The position numbers and the translations under genes are program-made. A stretch of DNA of 64,000 nt, taken from NCBI RefSeq assembly GCF_900113735.1, contig NZ_FOQM01000001.1, forward strand, positions 558,001-622,000. Direction: 5' to 3'. Below are positions 45,515 to 54,078 of this stretch, one piece after another. The stretch's first letter is position 1; the number at the start of each line of letters is the position of its first letter. The notes beneath the pieces were generated by a model. That model was given only the letters and a program-made list of their open reading frames with translations. It did no database searches and was not told the DNA's origin. Origin of the DNA: Bradyrhizobium sp. Gha. Lineage in GTDB: Bacteria; Pseudomonadota; Alphaproteobacteria; Rhizobiales; Xanthobacteraceae.

Positions 45515-46095
45515 TCCGCCTCGCCTTCACCATCCTCGCCGGCGTGGTGCTGGGCCTCGTGGTCCATCTCGTCAGCGTGCTGGCCCTGCCGCGGATCGCG
45601 ACGCAAGACGCCTATTCGCGGCTGACGCCGATGACCAAGCTCAATGGCGTCACGCAGCTGCCGCTCGCCGATCCGCAGACCTCGCCGATGCCGTTCATGG
45701 ATCCGGCCTTTGCGCTCGCGATCTGCCGCTACGATCTTTCGGGCGGGCCGATCAAGCTCACCGTGCCGGTGAGTCAGGCCTATACGTCGGTGTCGTTCTA
45801 CACCCGCAACGAGATCGCCTATTACGCGATCAACGACCGCTCGGCCGGCAAGAAGGTGATCGAGCTCGACCTGATGACGGAAGCGCAGCACAACGAGCTG
45901 CCCGAGGACGAAGAGGTCACCGCGGCCGACCGCCTGATCATCGATTCCCCGACGACGACAGGCCTGATCCTGATGAAGGCGCTCGCCGCCGAGCCCGGCC
46001 TGATGCCGCAGGCCCAGGCAACGCTCGCCGCTGCCACTTGCGCGCCGCAGACCGAAGCGCCGGCGAAGGCCGAAGCACCGCGCGGCCGGCGCTGA
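45511..46095 (+). CDS. DUF1254-domain protein
   Basis: A 194-aa partner of the preceding protein. One N-terminal helix (FTILAGVVLGLVVHLVSVLA) is followed by a DUF1254-type segment (FAICRYDLSGGP-like FALAICRYDLSG and YTSVSFYTRN). An acidic loop and an Ala/Pro-rich tail follow. Start and stop are coupled to the DUF1214 gene by ATGA. It appears complete but short, the N-terminal part of the usual DUF1254 protein only. Confidence 0.85.
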   Translation: MIRLAFTILAGVVLGLVVHLVSVLALPRIATQDAYSRLTPMTKLNGVTQLPLADPQTSPMPFMDPAFALAICRYDLSGGPIKLTVPVSQAYTSVSFYTRNEIAYYAINDRSAGKKVIELDLMTEAQHNELPEDEEVTAADRLIIDSPTTTGLILMKALAAEPGLMPQAQATLAAATCAPQTEAPAKAEAPRGRR

Positions 46096-46624
46096 AGCGC
46101 GGGCGTCGAGACGCTCTCAAAGCAAAAGCCGAAAACAACCCCATGCACAGTAGCGGGGTGTTGAAGCTACCAGTCAATTCGAAGGTCCGATCGGCAGCCC
46201 CCCGGCGGCGGCAGAAGACCGCTTCCAATGCTTTGACACGTCGGGCAAAACACCGGCATGATGGCATGATCGAGAGCTCATCGGACCCGCGCGGAAAATC
46301 CGTCGCGGTTTTTTTTGGGCCCGCATGGATGCTGCCGTGATGAGATCACGAGGGCTTCCGAACTATCAAGGGCGGCTGTACGGGGTTGCTCGAAGGCCTT
46401 GAACGCACCTTCGAAATGGGTCCGAGAACTTGCCCTATGTTGGCTGCTGCCTTGCTCGCCGTGGAAAACATTGCGCAGATCGCATCGGCCTCCTAAGCTT
46501 CCGGGAAATGGGACCGGGGCCAGCCGGGTTGCGGCGGCCTTGAGAATTTTCATCAGCGTCATTGTGATCGGCATTTTGCTCGGCAATCTTCTGCGTATTT
46601 GAAAAGTCATTTTTGGAGGAGTTC
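46096..46624. other. intergenic region after the DUF1254 gene
   Basis: These 529 bases contain a rho-independent terminator near 46287-46316 and no confident gene. A frame ending at 46602 has a hydrophobic last stretch (LRIFISVIVIGILLGNL), but there is no plausible start or ribosome site. Confidence 0.5.
46287..46316 (+). terminator. rho-independent terminator
   Basis: CCGCG-CGGA and TCCG-T-CGCGG pair around an AAA loop with one bulged base and are followed by eight T residues (46309-46316). It ends the PBP-DUF1214-DUF1254 transcript or a short RNA from the 190 bases before it. Confidence 0.65.
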
Positions 46625-46795
46625 ATGCCGGAGACGGTAGAGACGTTGCTGTGGTGTGCTGCGCTTGCCACGTGGCTCATGATGTTGTTCGCGATCTTCA
46701 GCGAAAGCCTGAAGAAGCTCGTGCTTTTTGTCCGACGACGAACGAGCAGGCTTCGGCGAGCACCATCCGACAGGCAACAAGGCGCTGGTCACTGA
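46625..46795 (+). CDS. small membrane protein, 56 aa
   Basis: MPETVETLLWCAALATWLMM begins a protein with one membrane helix (residues about 7-25) and a basic C-terminal region (FVRRRTSRLRR). An excellent GGAGGAG ribosome site sits five bases before the ATG. No family recognised. It precedes the cytochrome c pseudogene by 36 bases. Confidence 0.5.
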   Translation: MPETVETLLWCAALATWLMMLFAIFSESLKKLVLFVRRRTSRLRRAPSDRQQGAGH

Positions 46796-46831
46796 AACTC
46801 CTCGATTTTCGCATCGGCACTCTCTTGGGAG

Positions 46832-47844
46832 ATGGTCTTGATCTTCCTGAATCGAATTTCGTTGTGGGCATGGACCTCACTGGCAGTCGCGATTGCGCCC
46901 AACGGCAGCGGTTTCGCACAAGGTGGCGTCGGCTCGTCCGCCGCCCTGGGGTCCGATGGACTTCCAGCGTGGGCCTTCCTGTGGGACCCGAGCGTCCAGG
47001 TGCCCACGCCCACCGACACGCTCAACGCCCTTCCAGGCAGCAACGCCGCGTTCAGCTGGAAGCAGGCGCGCGATCTGTTCGTGGCGCCCGACTGGCATCC
47101 TGATACCCATCCGGCGATGCCGGACATTGTCGCGAACGGACGCAAACCTGACATTCGCGCTTGCGGATCATGCCATCGCGTCGAGGGCACTGGCGGCCCC
47201 GAAATGCAAGCCTCGCCGGTCTGGCAGTGGAATATCTTGTCGCGCAGATTGCCGACTTCAAAAGCGGAGCCAGAACGATGTCCGGCCCTCAGAGGCCGTC
47301 CACCCAATTCATGTTGGCCTCGGTCAAGAGCATGACCGATGCCGACATTCGCTCGGCGGCGGAATATTTCGCCGCGCTGAAACGCAAACCAATCATCAAG
47401 GTCGTCGAAACGGAGACGATACCGAAAACGGGACCCTCGCGCCTGTTTTACGTCAGGAGCCCGGAAGGCGGACTCGAACCGCTCGGCCAGCGCATCGTCG
47501 AGATGCCCGACAATGTCGATCAGTTCGAGCTTCCCGACTCGCGAGCGACATTCACGGCTTACGTCCCGGTCGGGAGCCTGGCGAAGGGAGAGACGCTGGC
47601 GAAGACTGGCGGATCGGGATCGACTGCCGCGTGCGGTCTCTGTCACGGACCAGACTTGAAGGGCAGCGGCGCCATCCCGGCGATCGCAGGGAGATCGCCG
47701 ACCTACATCATGCGCCAGCTCTACGAATTCCAGCACGGCGGTCGATCCGGAGCCGCCAGCGCCCCGATGAAGCAAACCGTCGAGAAGCTGTCGCAGGACG
47801 ACATGATCGCCCTCGCGGCTTACGTCAGCTCACTCGATCCCTAA
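46832..47844 (+). pseudogene. dihaem cytochrome c, frameshifted
   Basis: The first frame (46832-47335) encodes a signal-like N-terminus and a haem-binding CGSCHRVEGTGGPE. The second frame (about 47200-47844) continues NASLAGLAVEYLVAQIADFK, carries a second haem motif ACGLCHGPDLKG and ends AAYVSSLDP. The break is in GAAATGCAAG at about 47201-47204, where one A is missing relative to the expected GAA-AAT-GCA. Corrected, it would be about 337 residues, a periplasmic c-type cytochrome of the c553/c4-like group. The loss in a run of A could be a sequencing artefact. Confidence 0.75.
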
Positions 47845-47899
47845 ACGAAAAGCGCGGGCGCCTTGCACGACCGGCGCGCCCTCCTTCGATCATCTGCGG

Positions 47900-48088
47900 A
47901 CAGCGGCTCTCAGGCTTCAGCCAGCCGCGCCAGTAAGGCGTCGACGCATTGCTCACGTTGGTGACAGGCGGCCCGCCCGTGCGCGGCGCGGTATCACGAC
48001 CCCATCGTATCAACTTCATCTCAGTCCAATTTCGCCGTTCCGGATAACGGAGCTGGATCATCAAGGCAGGCGCGGGGCAGGTATGGAA
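47900..48088 (-). pseudogene. fragment of an SOS-response-associated peptidase (SRAP/YedK) gene
   Basis: On the minus strand a short open frame encodes RWGRDTAPRTGGPPVTNVSN and then YWRGWLKPESRC. This matches the part of SRAP proteins around RWGM, GPPVTN and WRGWLKPE-RC. The catalytic Cys2 N-terminus and the downstream His half are missing. Only about 60 residues survive, so it is a decayed relic. Confidence 0.45.
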
Positions 48089-48468
48089 CTTGCCCTGCTC
48101 GTCGCTGCGATGTTTTTGCACGCGTGTGCTCAATGTTCCAACCGACGGTCCAACCACATTGCTTCGGTTTCGTTTCCCCTTTCACATCGGGTTTGAACGA
48201 ACCCTATCCGGGAATTTCATACGCCGTCGCGTCAAACCATACGGTGTTACCCATACCCATTTTGCACTTGTACGCTCCGCAGCGCTTGCATCTAACTCTG
48301 CCCCGAACGGAGAACGTCGTCTTGCAGCAGATTATCGTTTCAATTGAGAGCACTTGTCAGCGAACTGGATCATCGTTTGCCTCGCGAAGCTAATCGCATG
48401 CTAAGGCCGCCGCCGGTCCGCAACACGCGAAATGAAGAAGACGGATACAACGCGGCGGGCCACTCGAA
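48089..48468. other. intergenic region upstream of the Crp/Fnr gene
   Basis: Nothing convincing is visible. Composition is lower in GC than its neighbours in part. Open frames here have unlikely composition. Confidence 0.4.
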
Positions 48469-49218
48469 GTGACGCGCGTCGGCACAATCGGTAACCGCCT
48501 TTTGGCAACGCTGCCGCCGGCTGACTTCGATTTGCTGGCGCCCGCGCTGGAGACGATTGCGCTCGATCAGGACGCAGTGATCTCGCGAGAGGGTGACCCA
48601 GTCGACCATGTCCTATTCCCACATAGCGGTGCCATCTCGTTGATGGTCGGCTTTGCGGACGGCCAGACGGCAGCTACCGCCGTAGTTGGGCGGGAGGGAG
48701 CAATAGGTACTCTATCCGTGTTCGGACCGGCACCTTCGGGGCTCACCGCGATCGTCCGTGCGGCAGGTCTCGCCTCGCGAATCCCGGCACCGCGATTTCA
48801 CGCCGCATTTAGCCAGAGCTCCGCGATCCGGTGCGCGATCCAGATTCACGTCAGGGCAATGCTGGTGCAGCTTCAACGCAGCGGAGCCTGCAATGCTCTG
48901 CATCCGGCGCAGGCGCGGATGGCCCGCTGGCTTCTCCACATTCGCGATCGCATGGACGGCGATGTCCTCCCGCTCACCCAGGAAGCGCTGTCGCAAATAC
49001 TCGGTGTGCGGCGGACGACGGTGACGTTACTGATGCGCAATCTGCGCGCCGCCGGAGCGATCAGATCCGAGCGGCGGGGCCACATAGAGATCGACCGATC
49101 AAAGCTCGTAGCGGCGGCGTGCGAATGCCACGGCACCATGCGCCTTGAACTTGAGGAGGTCTTCTCGATGAATACGACCCGATCTGGCCCGCCTGATGGA
49201 GCAGGTGTGAGCGCTTGA
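48469..49218 (+). CDS. Crp/Fnr-family transcriptional regulator
   Basis: A 249-aa regulator. The N-terminal cyclic-nucleotide-binding fold (VISREGDPVDHVLFPHSGAI) lacks the N-terminal Cys cluster of FNR and the cAMP-binding Arg/Ser signature. The C-terminal winged helix is clear (LTQEALSQILGVRRTTVTLL). A GTG start at 48469 is used. The sequence type (REGAIG and LHPAQARMARWLL) fits the group of regulators common in Bradyrhizobium that respond to light, redox or unknown inputs. Its target is unknown. Confidence 0.88.
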   Translation: MTRVGTIGNRLLATLPPADFDLLAPALETIALDQDAVISREGDPVDHVLFPHSGAISLMVGFADGQTAATAVVGREGAIGTLSVFGPAPSGLTAIVRAAGLASRIPAPRFHAAFSQSSAIRCAIQIHVRAMLVQLQRSGACNALHPAQARMARWLLHIRDRMDGDVLPLTQEALSQILGVRRTTVTLLMRNLRAAGAIRSERRGHIEIDRSKLVAAACECHGTMRLELEEVFSMNTTRSGPPDGAGVSA

Positions 49219-49673
49219 GCGGATACGACGTCTTGGAACAAGCCGCCTCGATCCATTGCCGGGTGAGCCTGATAGGGGCGGTCTCCGCCTGGACACCAAG
49301 CCTTCCGGCCGTAATTTGCAGGCCGCGCGAACAGAGAGGGATTGACGCAGACGCCTCAAGGACGACGCGCCAGCAGGCGCGCCAAACTCGCCTTCCGCAT
49401 CGGTGGGGGAAGCGTCCGGAGGTGATGACCAGCTTCGGCTTCGCCTCGGGCCGTTCCCGGTTATTTCGTACCTCTCCCGGCGAGAACATAGTTCTGCCTC
49501 GTCGGCTGGGTTAAACAGCAGGAATAGTTCAGGGGCGCGCCCTCAAAAAAACGAGGGTGTGACGTGCAGCAGGTCGCATGATTCATCCCTGCGAAGGGAC
49601 GTCGGCTGCAAAAAATCTCTGCGTTTCGTTCAATGTCAGATCGTCGTACCGCGCGTTTGATACGGAGCATCCA
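49219..49673. other. gene-poor intergenic stretch
   Basis: I see no supported gene in these 455 bases. A small CCCTC/GAGGG hairpin with an A-rich loop lies near 49540-49560. Confidence 0.4.
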
Positions 49674-50501
49674 ATGGATTCTACGCTGGACGAGAAACTC
49701 CCGGAAGGGATGTTTGCGAGCTTGGAGGAGCAACTTTCGAATCTGACGCGCGAAGCCGGGGTCAATCCTTCGGGGCCGCCGACCAGCATGAGGACGTTTA
49801 GCCCTCGGCAAATGATTCAGGAATTGGCCGATTGGCGCTATCTGGCTTGCGTCGGTTCTCTGTTGGCAGCATCCGTCGGTGTCGCCGCATGGTGGTCGTC
49901 CTCAGCTCATACCGAAACCATCGCCCGCTCAGACCCGGCACCTTTGACACAGGCCACGCAGCCCCCGATCGCACCGGCGCCCGACCTGGCGCAGCAGCTC
50001 CAACCGATAGAGCACGATCTCGCCGCCTTGAGGCAAGCGGTCGCACAGCTCGAGATGAGGCAAGGACAATTGGTCCGCGACAATGAAAATGTCGCGAGCG
50101 AGCTCAAGGCGAGCCAGGCACAAATCGCACGCAACAACATTATCGTCGAGCAGATCAAGGCTAATCAAACACAGGCGGAGCGCGAAAGCGAAGCGGTTAC
50201 CGAGCGGCTCAACGAAAGCCAGAGACAGCTGGCGCGCGTCATCGCCATCACTTCAGAGCCAAAGGTGAGCCCTGAACAGCCAAAGGTGAGCCCTGAAGAG
50301 CCAAAGGTCAGCCCTGAGGAGCCAAAGGTGAGCCCTGAGGAGCCGAAGGGCAGTCCCGAACAGTCAAAGGCAGTGCCCGAAACCCCAGTGCCGCGTCCGC
50401 GGCCGACCAATGTCGCCCAGGCACACAAGCCAATGCCAGCAGCGGCGCGACCGCAGGCGAGCAAGCCGCGGCCACCGACATGGCCATGGTCTCAGCGCTA
50501 G
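49674..50501 (+). CDS. single-pass membrane protein with coiled coil and Pro/Glu tandem repeats
   Basis: A 275-aa protein. One membrane helix near residues 52-70 (YLACVGSLLAASVGVAAW) separates a short cytoplasmic N-terminus from a long periplasmic part. That part begins with a Pro-rich segment, has a long coiled coil (LRQAVAQLEMRQGQLVRDNE and QTQAERESEAVTERL), then tandem 7-residue repeats PKVSPEE and ends with a Pro/Arg-rich tail. The ATG at 49674 has a GGAG site. The architecture suggests an envelope-spanning or wall-linked protein. No family recognised. Confidence 0.75.
   Translation: MDSTLDEKLPEGMFASLEEQLSNLTREAGVNPSGPPTSMRTFSPRQMIQELADWRYLACVGSLLAASVGVAAWWSSSAHTETIARSDPAPLTQATQPPIAPAPDLAQQLQPIEHDLAALRQAVAQLEMRQGQLVRDNENVASELKASQAQIARNNIIVEQIKANQTQAERESEAVTERLNESQRQLARVIAITSEPKVSPEQPKVSPEEPKVSPEEPKVSPEEPKGSPEQSKAVPETPVPRPRPTNVAQAHKPMPAAARPQASKPRPPTWPWSQR
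50256..50362 (+). repeat. 21-bp tandem coding repeat
   Basis: About five copies of a unit beginning GAGCCAAAGGTGAGCCCTGA encode EPKVSPE repeats in frame. The copies differ by a few bases, with the last ones more diverged. Copy number could vary by slippage. Confidence 0.85.
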
Positions 50502-50702
50502 TCCCGACATTTGACGAGTATGATTTTTGAAACCTCAACCTCTCGCCGCTGTGCCATTGTCGTTCTCGGCGATCAGTGCGTGATCGCCGATACTCGCGAA
50601 CAACGGCAGACCGGGCGGCTGCCATTTAAGTGCTAAGCTGCGCTCATAGGCGGCAGTTAAGGGAGACATCGGTACCGGGGACAAGTCCTGGGCAGTAGTG
50701 GC

Positions 50703-51065
50703 TCAGTCGGGTTTTGTCCGGGCACAAATCTCTCGGACCCTCGTCAATGTTCTTTCGAATTCCGATCGGAGATACTGCTCGTGCGCGAGATCTGTTGGCT
50801 CGGTCAGAAATGCGACCTTCACAAGGAAGCGGTTCAACAGCGACACAATTGGAAGATTGTCCGAGTATCGCGAACGCAGTGCTGTGAGCTGCCGACGCAT
50901 CTCGATGAGATCGAGCGTTTCGTGATCCGTCTGCTTTTTCAAATCAAGCTCGCGCAAAAGCCCTACATCAAACGAAGCCGCCGCGCCGAGTATATTGGCG
51001 CAACGGCTTCGCCACGTTGGACCCGGACCAAGGGCAATGTCCGGTGCGGAGAGGTTAGCCTTTCG
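50703..51065 (-). pseudogene. possible truncated gene, unknown function
   Basis: The minus-strand frame closing at 50703 encodes a plausible soluble protein (LRELDLKKQTDHETLDLIEM and LPIVSLLNRFLVKVAFL). The frame stays open upstream to 51092 with reasonable residues (ANILGAAASFDVG) but no ATG or GTG. The only start is a TTG at 50957. It looks like the C-terminal end of a longer gene that has lost its beginning. No family recognised. Confidence 0.3.
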
Positions 51066-51159
51066 TGATCCCGGTGCAATCGAAGACGCGGGTTAAGCTT
51101 GATGTCGCTGCAGAAGGTTAAATCTGGAACAACCGCGGTGTGCGTCTTAACGCTTGCAG

Positions 51160-51440
51160 CTACTTGACGGCGCCGCCGGTGATGCCGGCGATGAAGCGAT
51201 CGAGGAGCAGGTTGTAGGCAACAGCCACGCAGGGTGAACGTGAAGATCACCACCGTGAGGATCGCCGGTACCGACAGCGGGGCCGCCTTCTTGATGAAGG
51301 CGCCGAACAAGCTGCAGCCGTCGGCGATTGCGGCCTCCTCGATCTCGACCGGCAGTGCCTTGAAGAATCCCATCAGCAGCCAGGAACAGAACGGAATCGT
51401 GAAGGTCGGATAAACCAGCACCAGCGCGTGGCGCTCGAGC
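51160..51440 (-). pseudogene. sugar ABC transporter permease (MalG-type) remnant
   Basis: Minus-strand bases about 51236-51440 encode the core of an inner-membrane permease (LVLVYPTFTIPFCSWLLMGF, EIEEAAIADGCSLFGAFIKK and PAILTVVIFTFTL). This includes the EAA loop that docks to the ATPase. The true C-terminus AYNLLLDRFIAGITGGAVK ends at 51160 in another frame. An internal deletion of some 50 codons lies between, and the N-terminal half is gone. It is non-functional. Confidence 0.8.
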
Positions 51441-51678
51441 GCGACGGGCTGAAGGAACGGACGAAGTCGCTCGAATCCGAAACGTTCCATCTCGAGTCAC
51501 GGGCCGCGGCTCGCGTCCGCGAAGCCGCTGCTGGTCGGCGCCGAGGTGGTCGCAATCGGCACAGCGGGATCGCTTGTAGGCGAAGGTGACGCATGATAAT
51601 TTCGGGCTTCGGGCCACATACAACCGCCCGACGAGCTTTCGAGCCAAGCGTTGTTTCGCTCCACGACGGAGGTGAAAC

Positions 51679-51918
51679 ATGTCTTGCAATAGCGCCGTCG
51701 GCCCGGCCGACACATCCCTCGCAACCCACCGCCCTTCTCCAAATCCGAGCTGGCTCTGGAAGATCCCGCTCGCGATTTTGAACGGACTAGAACGGCGACG
51801 CCAATACAACGAGCTTCTCGATCTCGACGACCGGTTCCTCGCAGACATTGGTGTGACGAGAACGATGATTGCGGAGGCGCGGAAGTCTTCGTTCTCTGAT
51901 TGGCGCGACAGTCGGTGA
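51679..51918 (+). CDS. DUF1127-domain small protein
   Basis: A 79-aa protein with the DUF1127 (YjiS-like) helical domain at its C-terminus: YNELLDLDDRFLADIGVTR, then the short basic end. A GGAGGTG site six bases before the ATG fixes the start. Members of this family bind RNA or respond to phosphate and stress in some alphaproteobacteria. Its role here is unknown. Confidence 0.85.
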   Translation: MSCNSAVGPADTSLATHRPSPNPSWLWKIPLAILNGLERRRQYNELLDLDDRFLADIGVTRTMIAEARKSSFSDWRDSR

Positions 51919-51994
51919 TCTCAGGCCATTCCGTCGATCAGGCGCCGCACCTGCCGTGCGGGGGCGGTGCCTGCTCCTCTCCGCGCATTGACAG

Positions 51995-52738
51995 TTAGCG
52001 AAGAGAAGAAAGCGTCGATGCGATCAACGACACTCCGGCGAGCAGCAGCAGCGCCAGCACCGTCTTGCGGAAGGTCTCGTCATTGATCTTCCCGAACAGC
52101 CGGAAACCGGACCACAGGCCGGCAACCATGAAAGGCACACCCAAGGCATAGAGCGCCAGCGTCTCCTTCGTGATGCTTCCGGCGGCAGCTTGAGAGATCG
52201 AAATGACGACGAACGAAACGAACAACACGGGTTGGAACACAGCTCGCTGCAGATCCTTGGGCCAGCCGCGCCATTGGCAGGAGATCGTCGAGATGATGCC
52301 GCCGAGCCCGGTCAAGCCGCCAAGCAGCCCGTTCGCGATGCCGATCGCAATATCCGCGGCCGTGCCGATCTTCATCGGGGCGAACACCGGTCGGACCAGA
52401 CCATAGATCGCGTAGACGATGAGCAAGACACCGACGCCAAACCGCAGGTAGGACGGGTTCAGATAGGAGAGAATGCCCACTCCGATGGGAATTCCAATGA
52501 CAGTCCCGAGCGCAAGGGGCCAAGCCTTGCGCAAGTCCAGTGACCTGCGCAGCTTGAAGATGCCATAGCCCTGCGTGAGCAGGCCGTAACCTGCGATCAG
52601 AGACGCAGTCTGCATCGGCGTGATGACGTGCAGCCAGACACCGGATACGACCAATCCCATCGCGAAACCGGAAAAGCCGCTGACGAAGCCGCCCACAAGG
52701 GCGGCAAGCGCAAAAACGCTAAAGACGGATCCGTCCAT
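51995..52738 (-). CDS. TauE/SafE-family permease (sulfite/anion exporter-like)
   Basis: A 247-aa membrane protein with about eight helices, in two repeats of four. Each has a Gly-rich turn (VGGFVSGFSGFAMG and NGLLGGLTGLGGIIS). The ATG at 52738 with an upstream GGGGAG site is preferred over a frame extended by 22 polar residues. The family includes sulfite, sulfoacetate and other anion exporters. It follows the chromate cluster on the same strand, so co-transcription and an oxyanion role are possible. Confidence 0.85.
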   Translation of the reverse strand: MDGSVFSVFALAALVGGFVSGFSGFAMGLVVSGVWLHVITPMQTASLIAGYGLLTQGYGIFKLRRSLDLRKAWPLALGTVIGIPIGVGILSYLNPSYLRFGVGVLLIVYAIYGLVRPVFAPMKIGTAADIAIGIANGLLGGLTGLGGIISTISCQWRGWPKDLQRAVFQPVLFVSFVVISISQAAAGSITKETLALYALGVPFMVAGLWSGFRLFGKINDETFRKTVLALLLLAGVSLIASTLSSLR

Positions 52739-52843
52739 AGCTCGCTCTCCCCAGGCGAGGTGACCAGCACTTGGATCGAGGTCCATCTCATGGGGAGGCT
52801 GCACATCCCCAAACCGTGAGCCATTTCACCGTGCGCATCGTCC

Positions 52844-54028
52844 TCATTTGAGGCCGGTCAGCACCCAGGCCGGCTGAAGAATCGGATAGGCGATCAGCCC
52901 AATGACCGCCGTGGCGGCGATCAACAATGGATTGCTGATCTTCCAGCGGAACAGCACGGCGAGCGACACGATGCCGATCAGCGCGGTCAGCCAGTCGCCG
53001 ATCGCGATCTTGCCGAGCAGGAAGCTCGCCCCCAGGATGGTTCCGATCGCGGCAGCGTAGGCGCCCTTCACGAAACCCTGCACGTTCGGATTCTTGCGAT
53101 GCCGCGCCAGCAAGGGCGCCACGATCAGGACGAGCAGAAAAGACGGAAGAAAGATGCCGACGGTGGACACGAGCGAGCCCCAGAAGCCCGCGACCAGATA
53201 GCCGACGAAGGTCGCCGTGATCACGACCGGCCCGGGGCTCATCATGCCGATCGCGACGGCCACCAGGAATTCGCGCTCGTTGAGCCAGCCATATTGCTGC
53301 ACCAGCCCCTGTTCGAGGAACGGCACGATCACGAGACCGCTGCCGAAGGTCAGCGAGCCCGCCTTGAGGAAGAACAGCAGCAGCTTGCCGAGCGTCGAGC
53401 CCGTCGCAGCCGGCATCGCCGCGGGTGCAGCCGCCGGGATCACCGCAAGCTGGAGAGCGACCGGCGCGCGCTTGATGTGTCCGTAATAGATAATCCCGAC
53501 GATCCCTGCCCCGATGAACAGAAATGCGACCTCAGCCTTCAGGATCACGGTCACGGCGAGACAGACCGCGGCGATCGCCCATTGCAGCCAGTCTTCCATG
53601 CCGAGCTTGGCGAGCCGATAGCAGGAATGCAGGATCAAGGCGATCACGGCGGGGCTGACACCATAGAAGATTCCGGTGACGGCCTTGAGATCTCCGAGGT
53701 GGACATAGAGCGCGCCGAGTGCAGCGACGATGACGAAGTTGGGCAGGATGAAGGCCCAACCACCGGCCCATGCCCCCCAGAATCCGCCGCGCAGATAGGC
53801 GATCAAGATGCCGACTTGAATGGCGAGCGGCCCCGGCAGCGACTGGCAAATGGCGATGGTCTCGCGCATCTGCTCCTTGGTGAGCCACTTCTTGCCGTCG
53901 ACGAGCTCACGTTCCATCTGGCCGACCAACGCGACAGGTCCGCCGAACCCGAGAAAGCCCAGCCGCAGGAAATAGCGGACCAACTCGCCCATATTTCCAC
54001 GCTCGATGTCAGTCGCTGTCGTCGTCAT
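52844..54028 (-). CDS. chrA: chromate efflux transporter ChrA
   Basis: A 394-aa long-chain CHR protein with two homologous CHR domains. The N-terminal one (residues about 12-190) has GFGGPVALVGQMERELV, SLPGPLAIQVG and GGFWGAWAGGWAFILP. The C-terminal one (about 210-390) has LTFGSGLVIVPFLEQGLV and MSPGPVVITATFVGY. It is predicted to pump chromate out of the cell. The ATG at 54028 is preferred to the adjacent GTG. It is in a run with a DUF1259 protein and a rhodanese-ChrB protein, both upstream. Confidence 0.93.
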   Translation of the reverse strand: MTTTATDIERGNMGELVRYFLRLGFLGFGGPVALVGQMERELVDGKKWLTKEQMRETIAICQSLPGPLAIQVGILIAYLRGGFWGAWAGGWAFILPNFVIVAALGALYVHLGDLKAVTGIFYGVSPAVIALILHSCYRLAKLGMEDWLQWAIAAVCLAVTVILKAEVAFLFIGAGIVGIIYYGHIKRAPVALQLAVIPAAAPAAMPAATGSTLGKLLLFFLKAGSLTFGSGLVIVPFLEQGLVQQYGWLNEREFLVAVAIGMMSPGPVVITATFVGYLVAGFWGSLVSTVGIFLPSFLLVLIVAPLLARHRKNPNVQGFVKGAYAAAIGTILGASFLLGKIAIGDWLTALIGIVSLAVLFRWKISNPLLIAATAVIGLIAYPILQPAWVLTGLK

Positions 54029-54078
54029 CACTTGTCCCCGTTACCGTAATATGCAGCCTACGGCCGCCGACCTTTGCC

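Noticed and set aside
46315..46602. Open frame ending in a hydrophobic stretch
   Set aside because: Only the last 20 residues look like a membrane helix; no ribosome site and the rest has unlikely composition.
48124..48393. 89-codon open frame upstream of the Crp/Fnr gene
   Set aside because: No ribosome site, poor composition for this genome and no recognisable motif.
49215..49514. 99-codon open frame after the Crp/Fnr gene
   Set aside because: No conserved motif and overlapping alternative frames of similar length; probably non-coding.
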